Shown: positions 21,526-35,764, counted from the first letter of the stretch. The stretch: 64,000 bases of DNA from Triops longicaudatus (GCA_022885665.1 JAGQDJ010000629.1:1-64000); one strand, 5' to 3'. The notes: a model not told the origin generated them from the letters alone. Translations and numbers: made by a program.

Positions 21526-24500
21526 TTTGTACTCTTCAGCAGAATTCTCTTCTCAGTTTGTTTATTTTGCTCCTCGTGTGTCTACTTTACTTCTGAGATT
21601 GACCGCTATGGCAGCACGGTCTTTTCGACGCGGTTCGTCACGGACCAATGCCTACCTTCCATGAGGTTCCTAGCCTAAACCAATAGGCAACGCGTCGGGA
21701 CGCCACGGAATGCCCTCGCCTCGGGATGTGGATGCGTCAGAGTAAATGCGCTTTGTAACTTTTTTTAAGGTGAAAAATATGTTATGAATTGCGAGGGAGA
21801 TTTATAAAATTCAACACGCCGAAAACATTATCAAGAATGTAGAGTCTAGAAAAGAAACACGGACGATGTTCATGTTCTTTTCAATGAGAGAACGGTAACA
21901 ATCAAGGCTTCCCATATAATTTTGCTTATTATCCCAGAGTTCGCTAATTAAGAAGTATGGTATTTATACCGAAAATAGGTGAAAAATTCATTGCACTAGA
22001 ACCTAAAGTGCGATTGAAAATGTTTTATCGAATGATAGTAACTCGACCCAAACTGAAGGTAATTGAACCAGCTTCAAAAAGGACGCGTTATAGCAGGCTC
22101 TGTCTCATTATCCTGACCTTAGAAGCTGTGATAGTGGATCCTTATTTGTGGCGGCGACTTTGTTGTACTTTGCTGTAAATTTTGTCTTTTGACACCGGTC
22201 CGGAAAAGATAGTTCGGTCTATAATCTATAGGCCCAATCATGAAGGTGACACAAAAAGAAAGAATGATAAAACTAAGTTGTCTTCTACTCGATGATTTTT
22301 ATTTGTATGTCACGGTAAACGGATCTACGAATAATTACTAGAAAATGGTTAGTGAATAACTGACGTCAAGTTTGGGTTTCATGAAATAACCTCGACTTGT
22401 TAAAATGGGATAAAATGTGACAGTGCCTTGCAAACGCGATGTCGGTTATCCGAAAACCTCTAATTACTGGGTAAACACAAAAAGACAGCTACTGGAAATG
22501 CTTGGATGTTTTCGCAAGATAATCTGACATTTATCAGGAAATTATTCGTATTAAAATTCTGTTCTGCTTAGACTGAAAAAGACGCCGCGCTCGTGATCCA
22601 CTACACCTATTGATAGAGAGCATGCTTTCAGCCTCGCCTCTTTTTAATGTTTGATTAGTTGCAAAAGCATTTTAACTAGCAAAGAAATCGTATGTTAACC
22701 CTTCGGCAAAAAAACTCGTGTATCAAAGTACTGCATTTTGTGTGGTAGCCATAAACGACAGCGAAATAATCCGCAGGGATTATATTTGCAGTTCACGTAA
22801 GTTGAAAAACGGCATGCATTTTCCATCATCTCAAGTGACACTGTTAGTGATTGTAAATAAGAAAGTATAAAAGTCCATAATTTGAACGAGTACTGCAACG
22901 GTTCGATTTGTGGAATGCACAATTCCTCCGAAAATGCGCAGTCGAAATACAAAGGGCAATCTGTGTTTCGTATTAAATGCCTCGGTTTCTATATTGGATA
23001 GCTTCACTGAGCGTCTGACTTTTCAGTGTTATTGATTTTTTTTGTAACTGACGGATTAGAGAGGGGGAGGGACGGAATTTCTTAGCAAGTTTTAACGATG
23101 TGATAAACTGATGCAATGAGATTCTTCTGTCTTCCAGGGAGTTCAATTATGAAACGATAGAAGCTTCCTTTCGCACTGCACTATAGACCCTTTTGAAATC
23201 CAATGAAGGCGTTGAAAATGCAAGACAGCGTCGCGAATTTCTCAAATGACTCTTCTTTTCCGTTGACTTGTAGTCGTCAACAATGAAAACTCCGCTTCGC
23301 CTTTCAAGAAGCCCTCCAGGAGCAGTGAAATCAAACTTCGTTAGATCTCCTTTCGTTACATTCCCAAGATACTCGCACAACTTACCCAATATTGGTGTGC
23401 AAATTCATTACACGCACTTTAGCGTATCCTTTTTCCTTTCTTTCAAGTTCGCTGTCACAAGTTCACTGACGCGAATATTAACATTATTTCCGTTCTTGAG
23501 TCTTGTCTCCTAATAAAGCCGCTCCATCGGAATCCGACCGCTCTAGCATCTAAGAGTGATCATGTTCCACGTCTAGTGCGCCCGCCCAATCAACTTTATG
23601 CAGTTTTCTGAAGATTATCGTGTGAATCGCGTTAGTTCTTCATTTGTGAAATCTTACTCGTTTTACCCGATGAGAATCAAATAACATTTTCGTTTATTAT
23701 ACAATGGAGAAAGAAACAGCCAATCATGTGAAAACATCTTTGTTATGTTTAAATCTCTAATTTATTTCACTGCTATACGATCTAAGGCGGGAAAAGAAAC
23801 TTTCGCTTCGCGTTCAACTTTCGTCGGCATGACATAGCGGCGATTAAGGCGATAAACGAGTAAGGCCCGTCTACGTCTATTTGAGTCAACGACTCTTCTA
23901 TTGTGAAATAAACCCTTTTATAATAAGAACATACTTCGTTCAGAAGCAAGCCCGATGGCAAAAGTGAAAGGCTAGCAACGAGAGAGATAGTTCAAGTCTA
24001 GTCTTATCCCCATTTTGCCCCCAAACCCCTTCCGTTTGCTTCACCGTAGTTCTTTAATGAGAAGTATGATCTGCAATCAGGACCAATTTGGGTTGTAACC
24101 AACGCTATAAAAGTGTTAATATAAACCTACGTCGATGGCATGCTAGCTAAAAAGGAAGGCGAAATCTCTTGGCACGCAAACACGTTAAGACAGAACCTTT
24201 TGGTGCGACAATAATTATGAGGAAATACCCAGTTGCACGGAGCCCTTTCTTGACTCTGATTGTTACTCGAAAGCCTCACTTGTCGCACGGCTTTCTGAGC
24301 AACAATCAAAAGCATGCAGAGCTTCACAAAATCCCCTTTCCATAAACTTTCTTCGGTGGTGTTAGCATCCGGGCTTCGCAAGCTCCCGTTAGTGGTCTGG
24401 TATCCTCCACAGCCCAGCGTTCTTTAATTACAGCCGCCAATTAGTCAGAAGCACTTTATAATCTTCAGCACTGTAAGTTCTCACTTTTTGTGAAAGTTTT

Positions 24501-27500
24501 GGAAGGTTCTCTTTGCAAATGATGCGGTTACCGAGGCTGGATAGCGTGCGGGTTTGGTGGTACCTTGAGTCCTCCTTCAACGTACTAATCTCCGGGTCTC
24601 CAGTTCCAAAAGGCCTAAAAGATGGTAATAAGTACTTCGAGTCACGAAAACACTTTTTTGCTTGTGAAAAAGGGATCAATGCGCGAAAATTTTGTCAAGC
24701 AGCTTTTAGCCAGTGTGAGATTTTTTTGTCACAGGCGAGAAAACTGGAAGAAATACAGCTGACGATTATGTTAACTTCGAGTACTGCCACACCCGTTACT
24801 TTTACTACTGTTCGCAGCTGAGGCTTCGGCGTACTAAATTCTCTTTTCGGAGCATCATGCGCCGGAAATCGGAGGCTCCGCCTCCTCGCAATACGGCTCC
24901 TGTATTGCTGGCACCACCATTTGCGGACTTTTCAATCCATATTACTGGTAGGGCCAATCACCTCGTAGAAGTATTGTTGGCGGCAGCCATCTTTCTCCGC
25001 CTGTTTATCGACAACTTCGTGTTACGTTACCTTTCCCCCACTTTTCATTTGCCAAAGTTTATAGCGTTAGACGAGCAATCAGTACAGAAATTAGCGATCT
25101 TCTTCTTCCGAGAACAGCACATAGAAGTTTTAGTAACATATCGAAAAACACCTTTGATAATTACGCAAGTGAAATTCACCCCCGAGCTCCCCTAACCCTT
25201 TTACAGTGCGTTTGCCTTCTTTCAATTCCTAAATACCTACTTTTCCTTCCGAGAGTAACTATTACATTCATTTGTGGCCGGAGAGGAACATACATTATAA
25301 AGTCGAAAGTCACGCATAGTATGCAGTGAAGAACCAATGCGACTTCAGTTTTACAAAGAAATTCCAAGAAGCTGGAACTTAGATATACCCATGAAAAGTG
25401 CTTTTCTTTCAAGTTTTCTCTTTTTATTGTTTGGAAGGGGGTGGGCAAAGAAACAAAAGCTTTTAAATGACTTGCTTCTAGGAATCTTGTTTGTTACGAA
25501 CTGCGAGATTGATTGGTGGTTGGATTGTTAGATTTTGACGCTATGCGGGGGGAATCTTTCGGGTGAGGGGGGGTCTGTATCTCATTTAACTGTTGTGTAT
25601 TGACAGATAAATTCAGGCATCATTTTTAGAAGGTCTCGTTCGTTTATTTACCGTGTATGATGAATTACGTTGCGTCTTGTATAGTGTGCTTCTCTTTTGC
25701 TGGATTTTGAAGAGTCTTTTGTATAAGCTATGAGGTCATCGTTCAACAAAAGGAGCTGGGACGGCAGCTCCTTCCTTGAAAAACCGTTCGAAGGAAAAGA
25801 GGGCTAGCGTTCCTTTAACTCGCATTGTCCCATTGCAGTTCAGTGTGTACGTGTTTGCCGGAGATTAGGAGGCGAAAAAGAAGCAAGTCATCATCCATCA
25901 TTGAATTCTGCAAAAGCTGAGAATGCTCATTTTCAAGTTCTAAATGGCTCACGTCCTGTTCTTTCTTAAGTACACGAACGCTCCATCAAGCCTCCTTTTC
26001 CAGAAAAGGACTTTTTCTCATATTAGGCATTCTTTGGAAATTTCTTTCAGTCTGAGTGCATTGGGTAATATTGCATAAGAAAACAAACAGACCGACGTCG
26101 CGAAGTCCTGCTTTTATGTGCAAAATCTCCAGTAGTAACTGTGTTATAATGGGTACAAGGCACTTAGTGAAATTGTAATATAAACAAACATGATTAAGCA
26201 ATCCACAAAATTACCGTTATTTTCAGAATATCCGTCAGTAAACTACGGTAGAGTTACACGACTATGTAATTTCTCGTATAAAATGATTATCTAGGCTAAC
26301 TCACATTATATTGACTGCAGCAAGGACCAGTTTGCAAGAACAAAAGGGAAAATGAAATACTGTGAAAAGTTGCCAATCGTCCAAATAATAGTTAGGGTAT
26401 CATTAGCGAAAGAGAGCTTGAACGAAAATGCAAAACGGAACGCAGCTGGAATATGTTTGGTGTAGTATTTCAAATACTATTTCTTAACTGCTATTCCAAA
26501 CTCAGCAAGAGCTCGCGCCTATTGTTGGTTACAGTAGTAATCGTGAAAAAATCGGGTGCTAATAAACTTAGTATTGCTTATTCACTAGCGGGATATAAAA
26601 TAACCATGATTTATATATTATATTAATTCGTTTATGCGGACCAAGCAGAAATTGTGTAAATTTGTAAAACATGCCACATAGTTCCTACTTAAGAATAATG
26701 TTAGCTGCCCTGACTCATCGCTTCACACTGGAAACTGTGAAATAGGTGGAAATGAAAAAGCACCTTTACGCGTATTATCGACAACAGTACAAATCGTAGA
26801 TATTGCATATTCGGAAACCTTTGGTAAGTGCGAAAGTAAAAGAACGAGTTCCTAACATGTAACTAACTTTAGAAAATTCAAACTTATTAGAAAATCAGAC
26901 ATTTCGAATGAAAATGTGACGATAAGTAAGCGTCTATTCAAAGTTTGTCAAACTGAAAGCCGCTTTTTCGAGACAACCAACAAGCTAACTCTTGCTTAGA
27001 AATTGAGTTTGTTTTGTTTTCCATATTTCTTGTCCAATATATTGTTTGAGCTACGAGAAGTTCAACTTTAAAAGCTTAGACTCCGTTCTGCCCGCTACAA
27101 CTCCAGTATCGTCTATCGTTGTTAAAAGTGTTATTGCAAAAATATTCCCATTTTTGGACGGAGTTTTACTGTCGTTATTAAGTCTATACTTTCGTACTCA
27201 ATCTTCGTACTGGATCACATATTTCTGTTTCTTCTTTATGCCAGTTTAATTCGGTACCTCTTTGGAGGAATGGCGAGTAATACTCCATGATCAAAAATAA
27301 CTATTATTTTGCATTTAAAAAGAAGGATTTGGAAATTATTCCGTTCGTTATTTCTAGACGAATGGTGAGTAATAGGAGGGGACATCGCGAGCATTGTCTG
27401 CTTGTTCACGCGAGTTTACGCGTCACATTCGCGTATTTTAGCGAAGTTTTGAAAAGAGCGAAAAGAAAACCATCGTGTTTTACTCCCTCTAAAGAAAATG

Positions 27501-28500
27501 CGTGCATATAAGCCGCAAAATTCGAATGCCAGCGAGAGTTTATAAAATCAGTAGTATTGAGACTTGACAATGTTTATTTCTATGCATAAATTTTCGATAA
27601 TCTTTGTCACGCAATGACCACGTAACAGGAATTTTGTGTTAAAAAATTCTATATCATACATTTTCTTAAAAATTTAAGAATAATCTTACTTGAAATTTAC
27701 AAGAAGCGATCAATACAAACACACAATAATATTGGAATTACATTACCCACAGCATCGTTAACTCTTACTAAGCCAAGTACTAAGTTGAAATTCAGTTGAA
27801 ATTGAAGTACAAAGAAATTTAAGTTAATAATCGTGTGTTACAGGAGTAATATGTTCTACTGCTGAGAAGTAAAAATTTTAGTAAACATAAAAGAGCAGAA
27901 GGAGATTCGGTGTATTTCCTAAGATGCGTATCTAAAAACAGCAATTTGTTGAATTGCCCATATAACAGACCTATTCAATAGTGGGTAAGTTTCCCAAATG
28001 AGGATAAAAGTCGTCCGAGTTGGGTAACGGAGCCCATCTGAAGAAAACAAAACGAATTTAAACCATCTTATTCTCGCTCTACGAAAATCTTTCCCAGTAG
28101 TTTCGAGGCGATTAACTAGCGAGTTCGAAAAGGGCTTCCTGCTAGTCGACTTAAGGCAATGAGCGAAAACTACCGAGAAGCATGGACTTATAAGAATTGT
28201 TGAAAGTTCTTCGCATTCTCGCTCTGCTAAGACTTCTGTGTTTACTAGGAACGAGTCCCTAGAAAATAAGCGAGTATTTTATATTCAGTAAATATTTTTC
28301 TATTTAATTTTGCAGCGTGAATTTTACTTTTCAATTAAGCAGAATACGTGTACGGAGTTCTGAGTGTTGTACACGTTATAATTATCTACGGTTATAGCTA
28401 CTCGTGGACAAATAGTAAAGAAAACTTTCTGATTTTCTCGACAGTGCTAACCAAGGCCTCTTACTAAGCTTCAAACATATTAAACATATGGCAAACTTAA
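21526..28500. other. Gene-poor stretch, first part
   Basis: This AT-rich sequence holds only short open frames on both strands (all at most about 110 codons) and no recognisable motifs. The longest, 24857-25195 (+, ATG start, 112 codons), shows no family signature and no linked exons. ALG2's promoter should lie in the first few hundred bases. Confidence 0.4.
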
Positions 28501-28639
28501 TATTTTCTCAAAAAAAACGGTGATAAGCATTTGCACTTTTCCCTTGCACTTTTGCATCAACACTGTAATGAAAAAGTCCGTTGCTCCTCTTTGGGGTGGA
28601 TTGTAACGCTGTCAATTTTGTGAGCTAAGTGGATATCTT

Positions 28640-29700
28640 GTGATTTTTACTGGAAACTAATACGTGGTTACAAAAAAAGGGTCGAAAAAGTTGGATATAA
28701 AAAAATGGAGAAGCACGACCGACCACCTGCAGTGTATTAAGGGGGAAGTGACCGAGCTGATTCTAAAGAACGTTCTAAAAGGAAAACTCTCTCTCGCGGG
28801 GAGAGATATAAGCGAAAGAGGAGAGCAAGCGAGAGAGAGAGCGACATTCTAACCGCCTTTTTTAACCATCACCATAGTCCAACCCTTGCGATGATGAATA
28901 GGCTTTGTTACCCTTTATCTAAGTCTCCTCTACACCATTCTGCCGGTCCAATTTTTTAACCCCTAAAACGGTGGTTGTATACCAGCTGAAAGAGTGAAAA
29001 ACGGCTTAGCATGGTCAAAAAAGGGGAGAACCGGGTGGCTTGCGGGGCAGCAACAGCACCCCGGCTTAATAAAGACCGATTTGGAATTGGATGATGATGC
29101 AACACTACGGTCATTCGTCCAGACAATAATGGGGAACCCCCCGCAGGATTTTTTTACGCTGAAAAAAGCAGCATAGAAAAAGCCTTTCCGGCTTCCTTAC
29201 TTATTTCTGAAACATTTTCCAACATTCTAAAATAAAAAGTTGTCAGGGGCTTTTTTGGTGGTTCTTTGGGTAATCGCAAACGTATAAAAAGCTATAAACT
29301 ATAATAAACAGGGATGTGCACCGTATATCCTGCTTTTGGATGTTACTTGGGAGTGAATACTGTAATGTTTTCCATAAAACGCAGGTATATTGCTAAAAAT
29401 GTTTGCCCTTTTGGCCCTTTAAATTGTAAAATAATGCGTTTCTCACTAATGGGCTAAACACAGAAAGAAATTAACCTTGTACTTTAGAAAAGATGGGAAT
29501 TAGATCCAAATTCTTTTTCTTTTTTTTTTTACAAAAAAGCCTAAGGAAGGGAAAGGGGGGAGAAGAACTGCGTTTTTTATCCCTTTCGGTGTATCAAAAC
29601 CCCCCCTTGGAGTGAAAAGATGCGCCCCATGTCTGCACCTGGGCTTGCAGCGTTTTTTTTATATAAGGACTTTTTTATGAACCCATTCCCCCTTCTAAAG
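28640..29700. other. Homopolymer-rich tract A
   Basis: Here the sequence changes character, with many runs of four to seven identical bases (G, C, A, T) and a GA-rich block near 28800-28845 (GGGGAGAGATATAAGCG...), followed by CATTCTAAC and T-runs. Tract B at 32880-33330 looks similar. The tract could be repeat-derived DNA or a lower-quality assembly segment. Confidence 0.4.
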
Positions 29701-29767
29701 AATTATTCTTGGTAAGGAATAAAAAGAAAGGAAAAATGCTTCGTGGGCATCATGTAAACTTAAGTAT

Positions 29768-30022
29768 TTGCTTCGCAGGTATGCCACAGGATGCAACAGC
29801 GCATGTGGGGTTCCCATTCTCAGGTATTTTGCTATCGCGTTTCGCTATACGAGGCGGAGGAAAACAACACTTTTCGGATGGGTACACGTCATTAAGCAAT
29901 TTTCATTCTGCATTTTTATTACGCAGTGGGTTCAGGATGGTCGAAATGCTTTATACACTACTAAAGCATTGGAGGTTTACGATTACGCATTTAGCGCAGA
30001 TACAGAATCTGAGGAAGATTAG
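29768..30022 (+). other. Weak candidate terminal exon
   Basis: The 3' part of this open frame reads TQWVQDGRNALYTTKALEV and then a tail of TESEED before TAG at 30020-30022. That acidic end looks like a real C-terminus, and a possible acceptor (TTATTACGCAG) precedes the WVQDG block. I could not find upstream exons in a consistent phase and do not recognise a family, so this may be chance. Confidence 0.2.
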
Positions 30023-30134
30023 TTACCAATGGACTTGAACTGTTAGCCTAGCAAGCATGTTAACCTCGTTGCAAGTTGGATTGCGATTGTAAGTTACAAA
30101 ATAATATCTTTGATGCCCTTGGAAAAGTTATATC

Positions 30135-30161
30135 TTAATTATTATGTTTCATAATAATTAA
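30135..30161. repeat. Perfect AT-rich hairpin, 12-bp arms
   Basis: TTAATTATTATG, a loop of TTT, and CATAATAATTAA form a 27-base inverted repeat, about 110 bp after the candidate exon ending at 30022. Confidence 0.7.
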
Positions 30162-32879
30162 AGAGTTGATCCTAATAGAATGCAGCTAGTATTTAAAAAA
30201 ACTATTGATACATTGTACGTTACAGATATTTTGCATACTTATACACTTCAAACATGAATTACTTTGACTGCGACGCTAAAACCGCTCTGGAGCCCTCTGT
30301 TCCGCACAAGGTTTAACCAGCTACCGGCTTTTACTAAAAACGTTTCCGTCACCTTGTTCCATGAATTTGTAGCTTAGACGTTATGAGGAAAACGAACGAA
30401 GTACAAAGTCTAATAAGTTAATAATGTATTAATCTTGAAAATAAAATTCAGAAAGAACTTATCTAAAGTCGGGAAATTCGAGCTTACGCTTCGATTAGTG
30501 GCATGTATTTATCCGTGTTTTCAATGTCACATTTTCTCCTGCAGTTCTTCGCTTTACGTTAACGAAATTTTAATCACGGATTCATAAAAGGAACTATTTA
30601 ATTATTAACGTAAAGTGTATTGTAAAGTACAGCAGTATGTTTTGATAACAGAGGCGTAATAAGTACAATTTGTAGGAAATGTTTATAGGCAAAATTCGAG
30701 AAAGCATTGGCACAAACAGAAATTGCTGATATTTCGATTGAATAAGTTCATGTTTCATATGTGTACAACATACCAAACAGCAATGTTGCTATGTGTATAA
30801 CATGCGTACCTGTACACATAAAGAGCTCTAATTTACTGTCTAGTAAAGCAGTTCTTTAGACTTTCCGGACTATACGACCTTCGTAAAAGGTATAATTATA
30901 ATATTTATAAGGTCATCAATTACCGTACTTGGCGATAGGAGGATTCATAATACTGAGAGAAGCAACCATACGACCTATACACCTTTGATGAAAAAAACAC
31001 AGCAAATCTTCAAGAACTCCATTACGCACTCTTTGTTTCAAATAACTACTAGAATAAAGCGAAAACCCTTCGTTTAGAGCGTCACTACGCTACTGGGTTA
31101 CTGCTTACCATTGCAACTGTAGAAATGAATAGAAAATTTTCAGTTTGCCCAGACTAATAAAAGAAGGCGGTTCCCCATATTTCCAATTGTCCGGAGTTTC
31201 ATTTACATGGCACTATTGTTTCTGAGAGCTACTGTTCGTTTTGACTATTGATCTTAGACTTCTCAAAAATAACTATAAGGGCCAATGTCTGTTCACTGTA
31301 AACACAATACCGCTTAAAAAGCGGATGTAGACCGATAACAATTATGTGATTGCACCGATAACGAGAAATTTAAGAATCGTGTAAAAATCATATTGTCAAA
31401 CGTCTATATACTATTTTAATAGCTTTTTTAACCTTCTATTCAGACTTAAAAGAAAGCTGCTAGAATTCAATAGTGACGATACAACGCATTAGGCACAAAA
31501 GGACTTATTTGTTTAGGAACGTTCGGGAAAATTTTGTGCGCTTTTGGCAAGTGGTCATAAAATAGTTCTAGTTCAAGTTACTAGGAAGTCTTGAGGTAAT
31601 TTTTATAGACGTCATTAATAGTTACAGGAGTATAGGGACCAAGAAAAGGATAGCGGTTAAAATGTGTAATTGCAAGTCATCGTCTAGAATTGAAGGTGGT
31701 TGAAGAGGGAAGGTTTCTTCAAGAAAATACTTGTCTCCCTCTCAATTTGTGAGGGTTTGTGTCGTTTTCTAGCTTACTTATTCAGCTTCTTATTCTTTTT
31801 TACTGGCGTGTAAAAAGGTTCTTGCTGTTCTATCGAAATTGCCCCCAAAATGAATTTCACGGAAAAACAAGAAGGTCGAGTTGCTGCAACGCTTCACTGT
31901 GTAACTACAACAAACTTGCTGAGTAATTTTTGGGATCTCTTTTTGCTTTACAACGCGTCCAGGCCAGTGCTTTCTTGAACGACTGTGATCAACAACTGAA
32001 CAGAAATGGACGACTAAAGCCCAGCCTGGATGAGAAGAACGCAACTTTCCCAACCCGTATTTGCCAAGGATAACACCCCATGGGGATTGCACATTTTGAC
32101 CGTGGCAAAACCGAGTGCAAATCCAATTCACAAACAACTGTTTGCGTAAGCCGTAATTGCGTAGACAATTATCTTATTCATGCTTTTCAATGGACAATTC
32201 AGTTTTATTCACCTTCTTCCGCTATAAACAATTGATATACGAGAACACACTCATCATCTTTTCACCAACATGATTTCCTGAGTCTTCACACCACACTCAC
32301 ATGTTTTAATTCCAACTTTTAACAGTAATTATACTTTTTTCGCATGGAGGTGCTTCTTTACGTATAGTAATATGAGCGAATAAGAAAAACCTTGATTACG
32401 CGTGTAGCCGACGGCGCATCCGAGCGAATAGTGTTCACTCAGGCGTGTTTGGAGCCCGCCAGGTTTTGAGAAGGCGTTTTTTTCTTTCACTTGTTGTAGC
32501 CGCACTGTATATGCTGTGAATGCGTACATACATCCACATCAAGAAAAGCTTCTTCTATCGCTTTAGTCGTGGCTACATTGTAATTTTTTGTGAAGAACAA
32601 TGCGTTCTACAAAAGTGCTTCAATTAATTGACCGCAAGCATGAATAATTAATTCCATTCACTTGAAGACAGAGTAGTAGCTCCATATAGTTTGTATGTAA
32701 ACGAATAAGCTTTCTTATGAGAATCTATGTTATACAGTAATAAGGATCGTAAATCTGGCCCGCACGTAGAAAGCTAGGGAAAAGTGACGTGTAAAGTATG
32801 CATGTTAGGGTATGTGGACACAAAGCCTCCCCGAAGTGCTTGTTTTGTAGCCTTTTTTCTCACCTCTCTCGGACACGCA
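30162..32879. other. Gene-poor stretch, second part
   Basis: No convincing gene. Two minus-strand frames stand out slightly: 32137-31790 (with WICTRFCHGQNVQSPWGV and LGKYGLGKLRSSHPGWALVV) and 32529-32329 (GLQTRLSEHYSLGCAVGYT). They lie in locally G+C-richer DNA and might be remnants of one old gene or transposon. I do not recognise either. Confidence 0.3.
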
Positions 32880-33330
32880 TTTCTTTCACGTCATATCTTG
32901 CGCTTGGCGGGGGCAAAGGGGAGAGATGACGAGCAGGGGTGAGAGATACACCCTACAGTATAGTATAACCAGCATTCTAACGTTTTTTCCCTTTTTTATA
33001 AAATAAAAAACTAGGGAGCTTATTTTCTGTTAAAAAAAATCACTCTTTTCTAAAAAACGTGCATGGGACCCGTAGCAGAAGCAAAAATGTGTGTAGGGTA
33101 AGCGGGTATCGCTTTTTTATTTGTATAGCGAGCCCTCACTTTTCTTTCTTCTAAGAGGGTAAAAAACCACGAGCGAACGTGGTTCCCACGCCAGGGGAAC
33201 TGTATACCCAACCAAGGGGATACCCATGTATGGAATGACGAATTCCCTCTAAAGGGAACTATTCCTTGCGGACTTTATTTTTTTTTTTTCATGATCTTTC
33301 GTTTTTTTTTTCAAGTTCCGGGTTATATTT
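32880..33330. other. Homopolymer-rich tract B
   Basis: It resembles tract A: a GGGG-rich, GAGA-rich block (GGGGAGAGATGACGAGC) followed by CATTCTAACG, T-runs, and many short homopolymers. It also contains the imperfect palindrome CCACGAGCGAACGTGG. Confidence 0.4.
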
Positions 33331-34338
33331 CCGTATAATGTAAAAAAAAAAATGCAAAATAACTTTTGGAATACGGATCTACTTGCAATGAATAAAAGCT
33401 CCTTATACCGTTTTCAGTTCGTATGAGACTTGCTTGACGTGCCACAATGCTTTTCCCGCGCTATACATATGTACGTAATTGTTTTTTCTTTTCTTTTATA
33501 GTTCTTTAAGTTTTCGATTTAGTCACAATCAAATAAGTCAATCTTTTCAAAACTTTGCTTTAAAGAAAAATACGGACTGGAGTAATCGTTGCAGTATGGA
33601 AACTTCTGACTCCGAAAGTTTCAGCATTTAGCTTGAGTCGAAATCGTTCGGCTTCGTTTTGCCTATTTGCGAATTATTCGTTCAGAGCAGGTTGTTAAAA
33701 TACGCCGGATACAACATGTTAAGTTTTAATTGGTAACATTGGGCAGGGTACGCGTATAGTGAAAGAAAAGAAGACCCTTAAAGGACATGATTATAAAATG
33801 TGGACATACCCCATTTAAAATTACATTATTGCGTGCTTGTAATACCATTATTGCTAGCGTTATTATACCCTGATGTAAGGTGTAAGAAATATTGGTAATC
33901 ACAAGCTAAATGCTTCGGACGATTTCACAAGAAATCATGCAATATTCCACCACAAATCTCAACAGTAATATTCTTTATCGTATTACCTAGTGTATTGTAT
34001 AGTACATCGTTGAGGTTACATATGAAAGCTATTTAACAAATATATAAGCAGTGCCTCAAGTTTCAGCTTCTTAAAAATATTCGAAAATTTGAATAACTAA
34101 GTGTTACTACAATTACTTGTTCCCTAGTAAAAACTGAACTCATTTTCAACAAACAGTCGTGATAGGATGAAAAATATTCATTTTTTTCCATTTTTTAGCG
34201 TCCAGCTAGGCAAATATTTTTTGTTTTGTCCCGTTATCGGGAGAAAATAAAAATGTAGGATAGATTGTTAAAGTTTCCCGACTTGTTTGTTCAAAGTTAC
34301 TAATTTCAATTTTTCCTTTATTTTTTATTTTATTATTA

Positions 34339-34388
<50 letters not shown>

Positions 34389-35764
34389 TTAATACCTCAG
34401 CGATATTCCGTTTATGATGTCCCGTTTTCCGCGCAATGAAATTTGGTCACCCGAGTCATGGAGTGAGTCATGGATCAGTGACGGAACTTTTGAGGCGATC
34501 ACCCCAAAATTAATCGACGGATTTCCCTTCTGTTTCCGCCAAGATAATAGCTAAAAGATGCTAAAAGCTGTCCATCAATTATTGATTTCGAAACCATTAA
34601 TACTTTTACCAAAAAACTTCAAAGTTTACTTCCTTGGTGTAGATTTATCCAAAACTTTATGTTCTAGGTGTACCAGTTGTTGCAATACATAACTGTATTG
34701 TTAAAATCTCCACTGTTAGGTATATCTCATAGTTTCTTTATATTTTTTTTTCTTGTAATAGTTTCACAAAATTCGAAGAGTTAAGGTGCGATTAGTTAGA
34801 ATTTTATTTGTATAGCTCTACTTGCGAAACATCCTTGTTGCGTCAGTCTCCAATTTGTAACAGTATAATCTTACTATAATTAACCCTACTTGTAACGAAA
34901 TATTGAGGGATGGGGGGATACCGAAAAGAGCTGGACCACGTAAATATACAGCGTTCAATATACAGAACTCAGGGTACAGGCCTACTGGATAATATTGGTG
35001 TCTCATTGAAGTCCACTGTAGCGAAATTCTATTACAACAAAAACAGTTAGACATATTAGTAGGTTTTAATGAATTATAATTGGTATCTGTCAGATGAAGA
35101 TTGTTAGTCTACAAAAAATCCCCTAAAAAGTTTTTCCCAGAGCGCTTAAAAAATATTCTTTTTTATTGGAAATCTATTATATGCAAAGGGCAAACTGTAC
35201 GTAACAAGATATTTAATTTATTATGTCAAATGCATAAACTAGTTTCTGCGCTAAAGTAGAAATACAACTCCGAAATAGCCGCCCGCTGTGATCGACTTAC
35301 ATGCAGTTCTGATAAGATGTAAACTTACACATGTTTTCACGGCTATCACTAGCGGTAAATAATGGTCACATAAGCTTACTAATTTTTTTTATTAAAAATC
35401 ACTATACTAATATTTTTTTCGAACAGGCATTTTCTAGCAGTACCTGAAGTTTGTCAACTGCCCGGCTTCTCAATTACCTTCCGGCTCCAATTAAATGACA
35501 TCTCTTAAATACACTAGTCGTATAGTACTACGAGTAATAGTTTCTTGTGCTACTCAAAATTGTTGCAAATTTACTTTAAAGTGTTCATCAAAATTCGTGA
35601 GTCACCGAGTGTCTCCAATCGAAGCCAACCCAAGATAACTATTTTCATTCGTGAACACCCAAGTTAAATTGAAAGCGCGCGAGTCGCTTAAAAGTACACT
35701 TACCTGCCACCTAGTCATGTATTAAATAACTGCTCATTCCATTCCTTCCTCTGCGTCGAATTTC
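33331..35764. other. Gene-poor stretch, third part
   Basis: AT-rich sequence with no coding exon that I can support. The only clear structure is the (TTA)n microsatellite at 34334-34388. The 3' end of this stretch and the next 350 bp should hold the kindlin promoter and leader. Confidence 0.4.
34334..34388. repeat. (TTA)n microsatellite
   Basis: About 55 bp of TTA units. It is the same motif family as the (AAT)n array at 4877-5066, read from the other strand. Confidence 0.9.

Noticed and set aside
23147..23389. 80-codon minus-strand frame MGKLCEYLGNVTKGDL...
   Set aside because: The composition is protein-like, but there is no splice-linked continuation and no known family.
24857..25195. 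112-codon plus-strand frame starting with ATG
   Set aside because: It has no recognisable motif, no linked exons and no promoter or poly(A) context. It is too short to support alone in 14 kb of AT-rich DNA.
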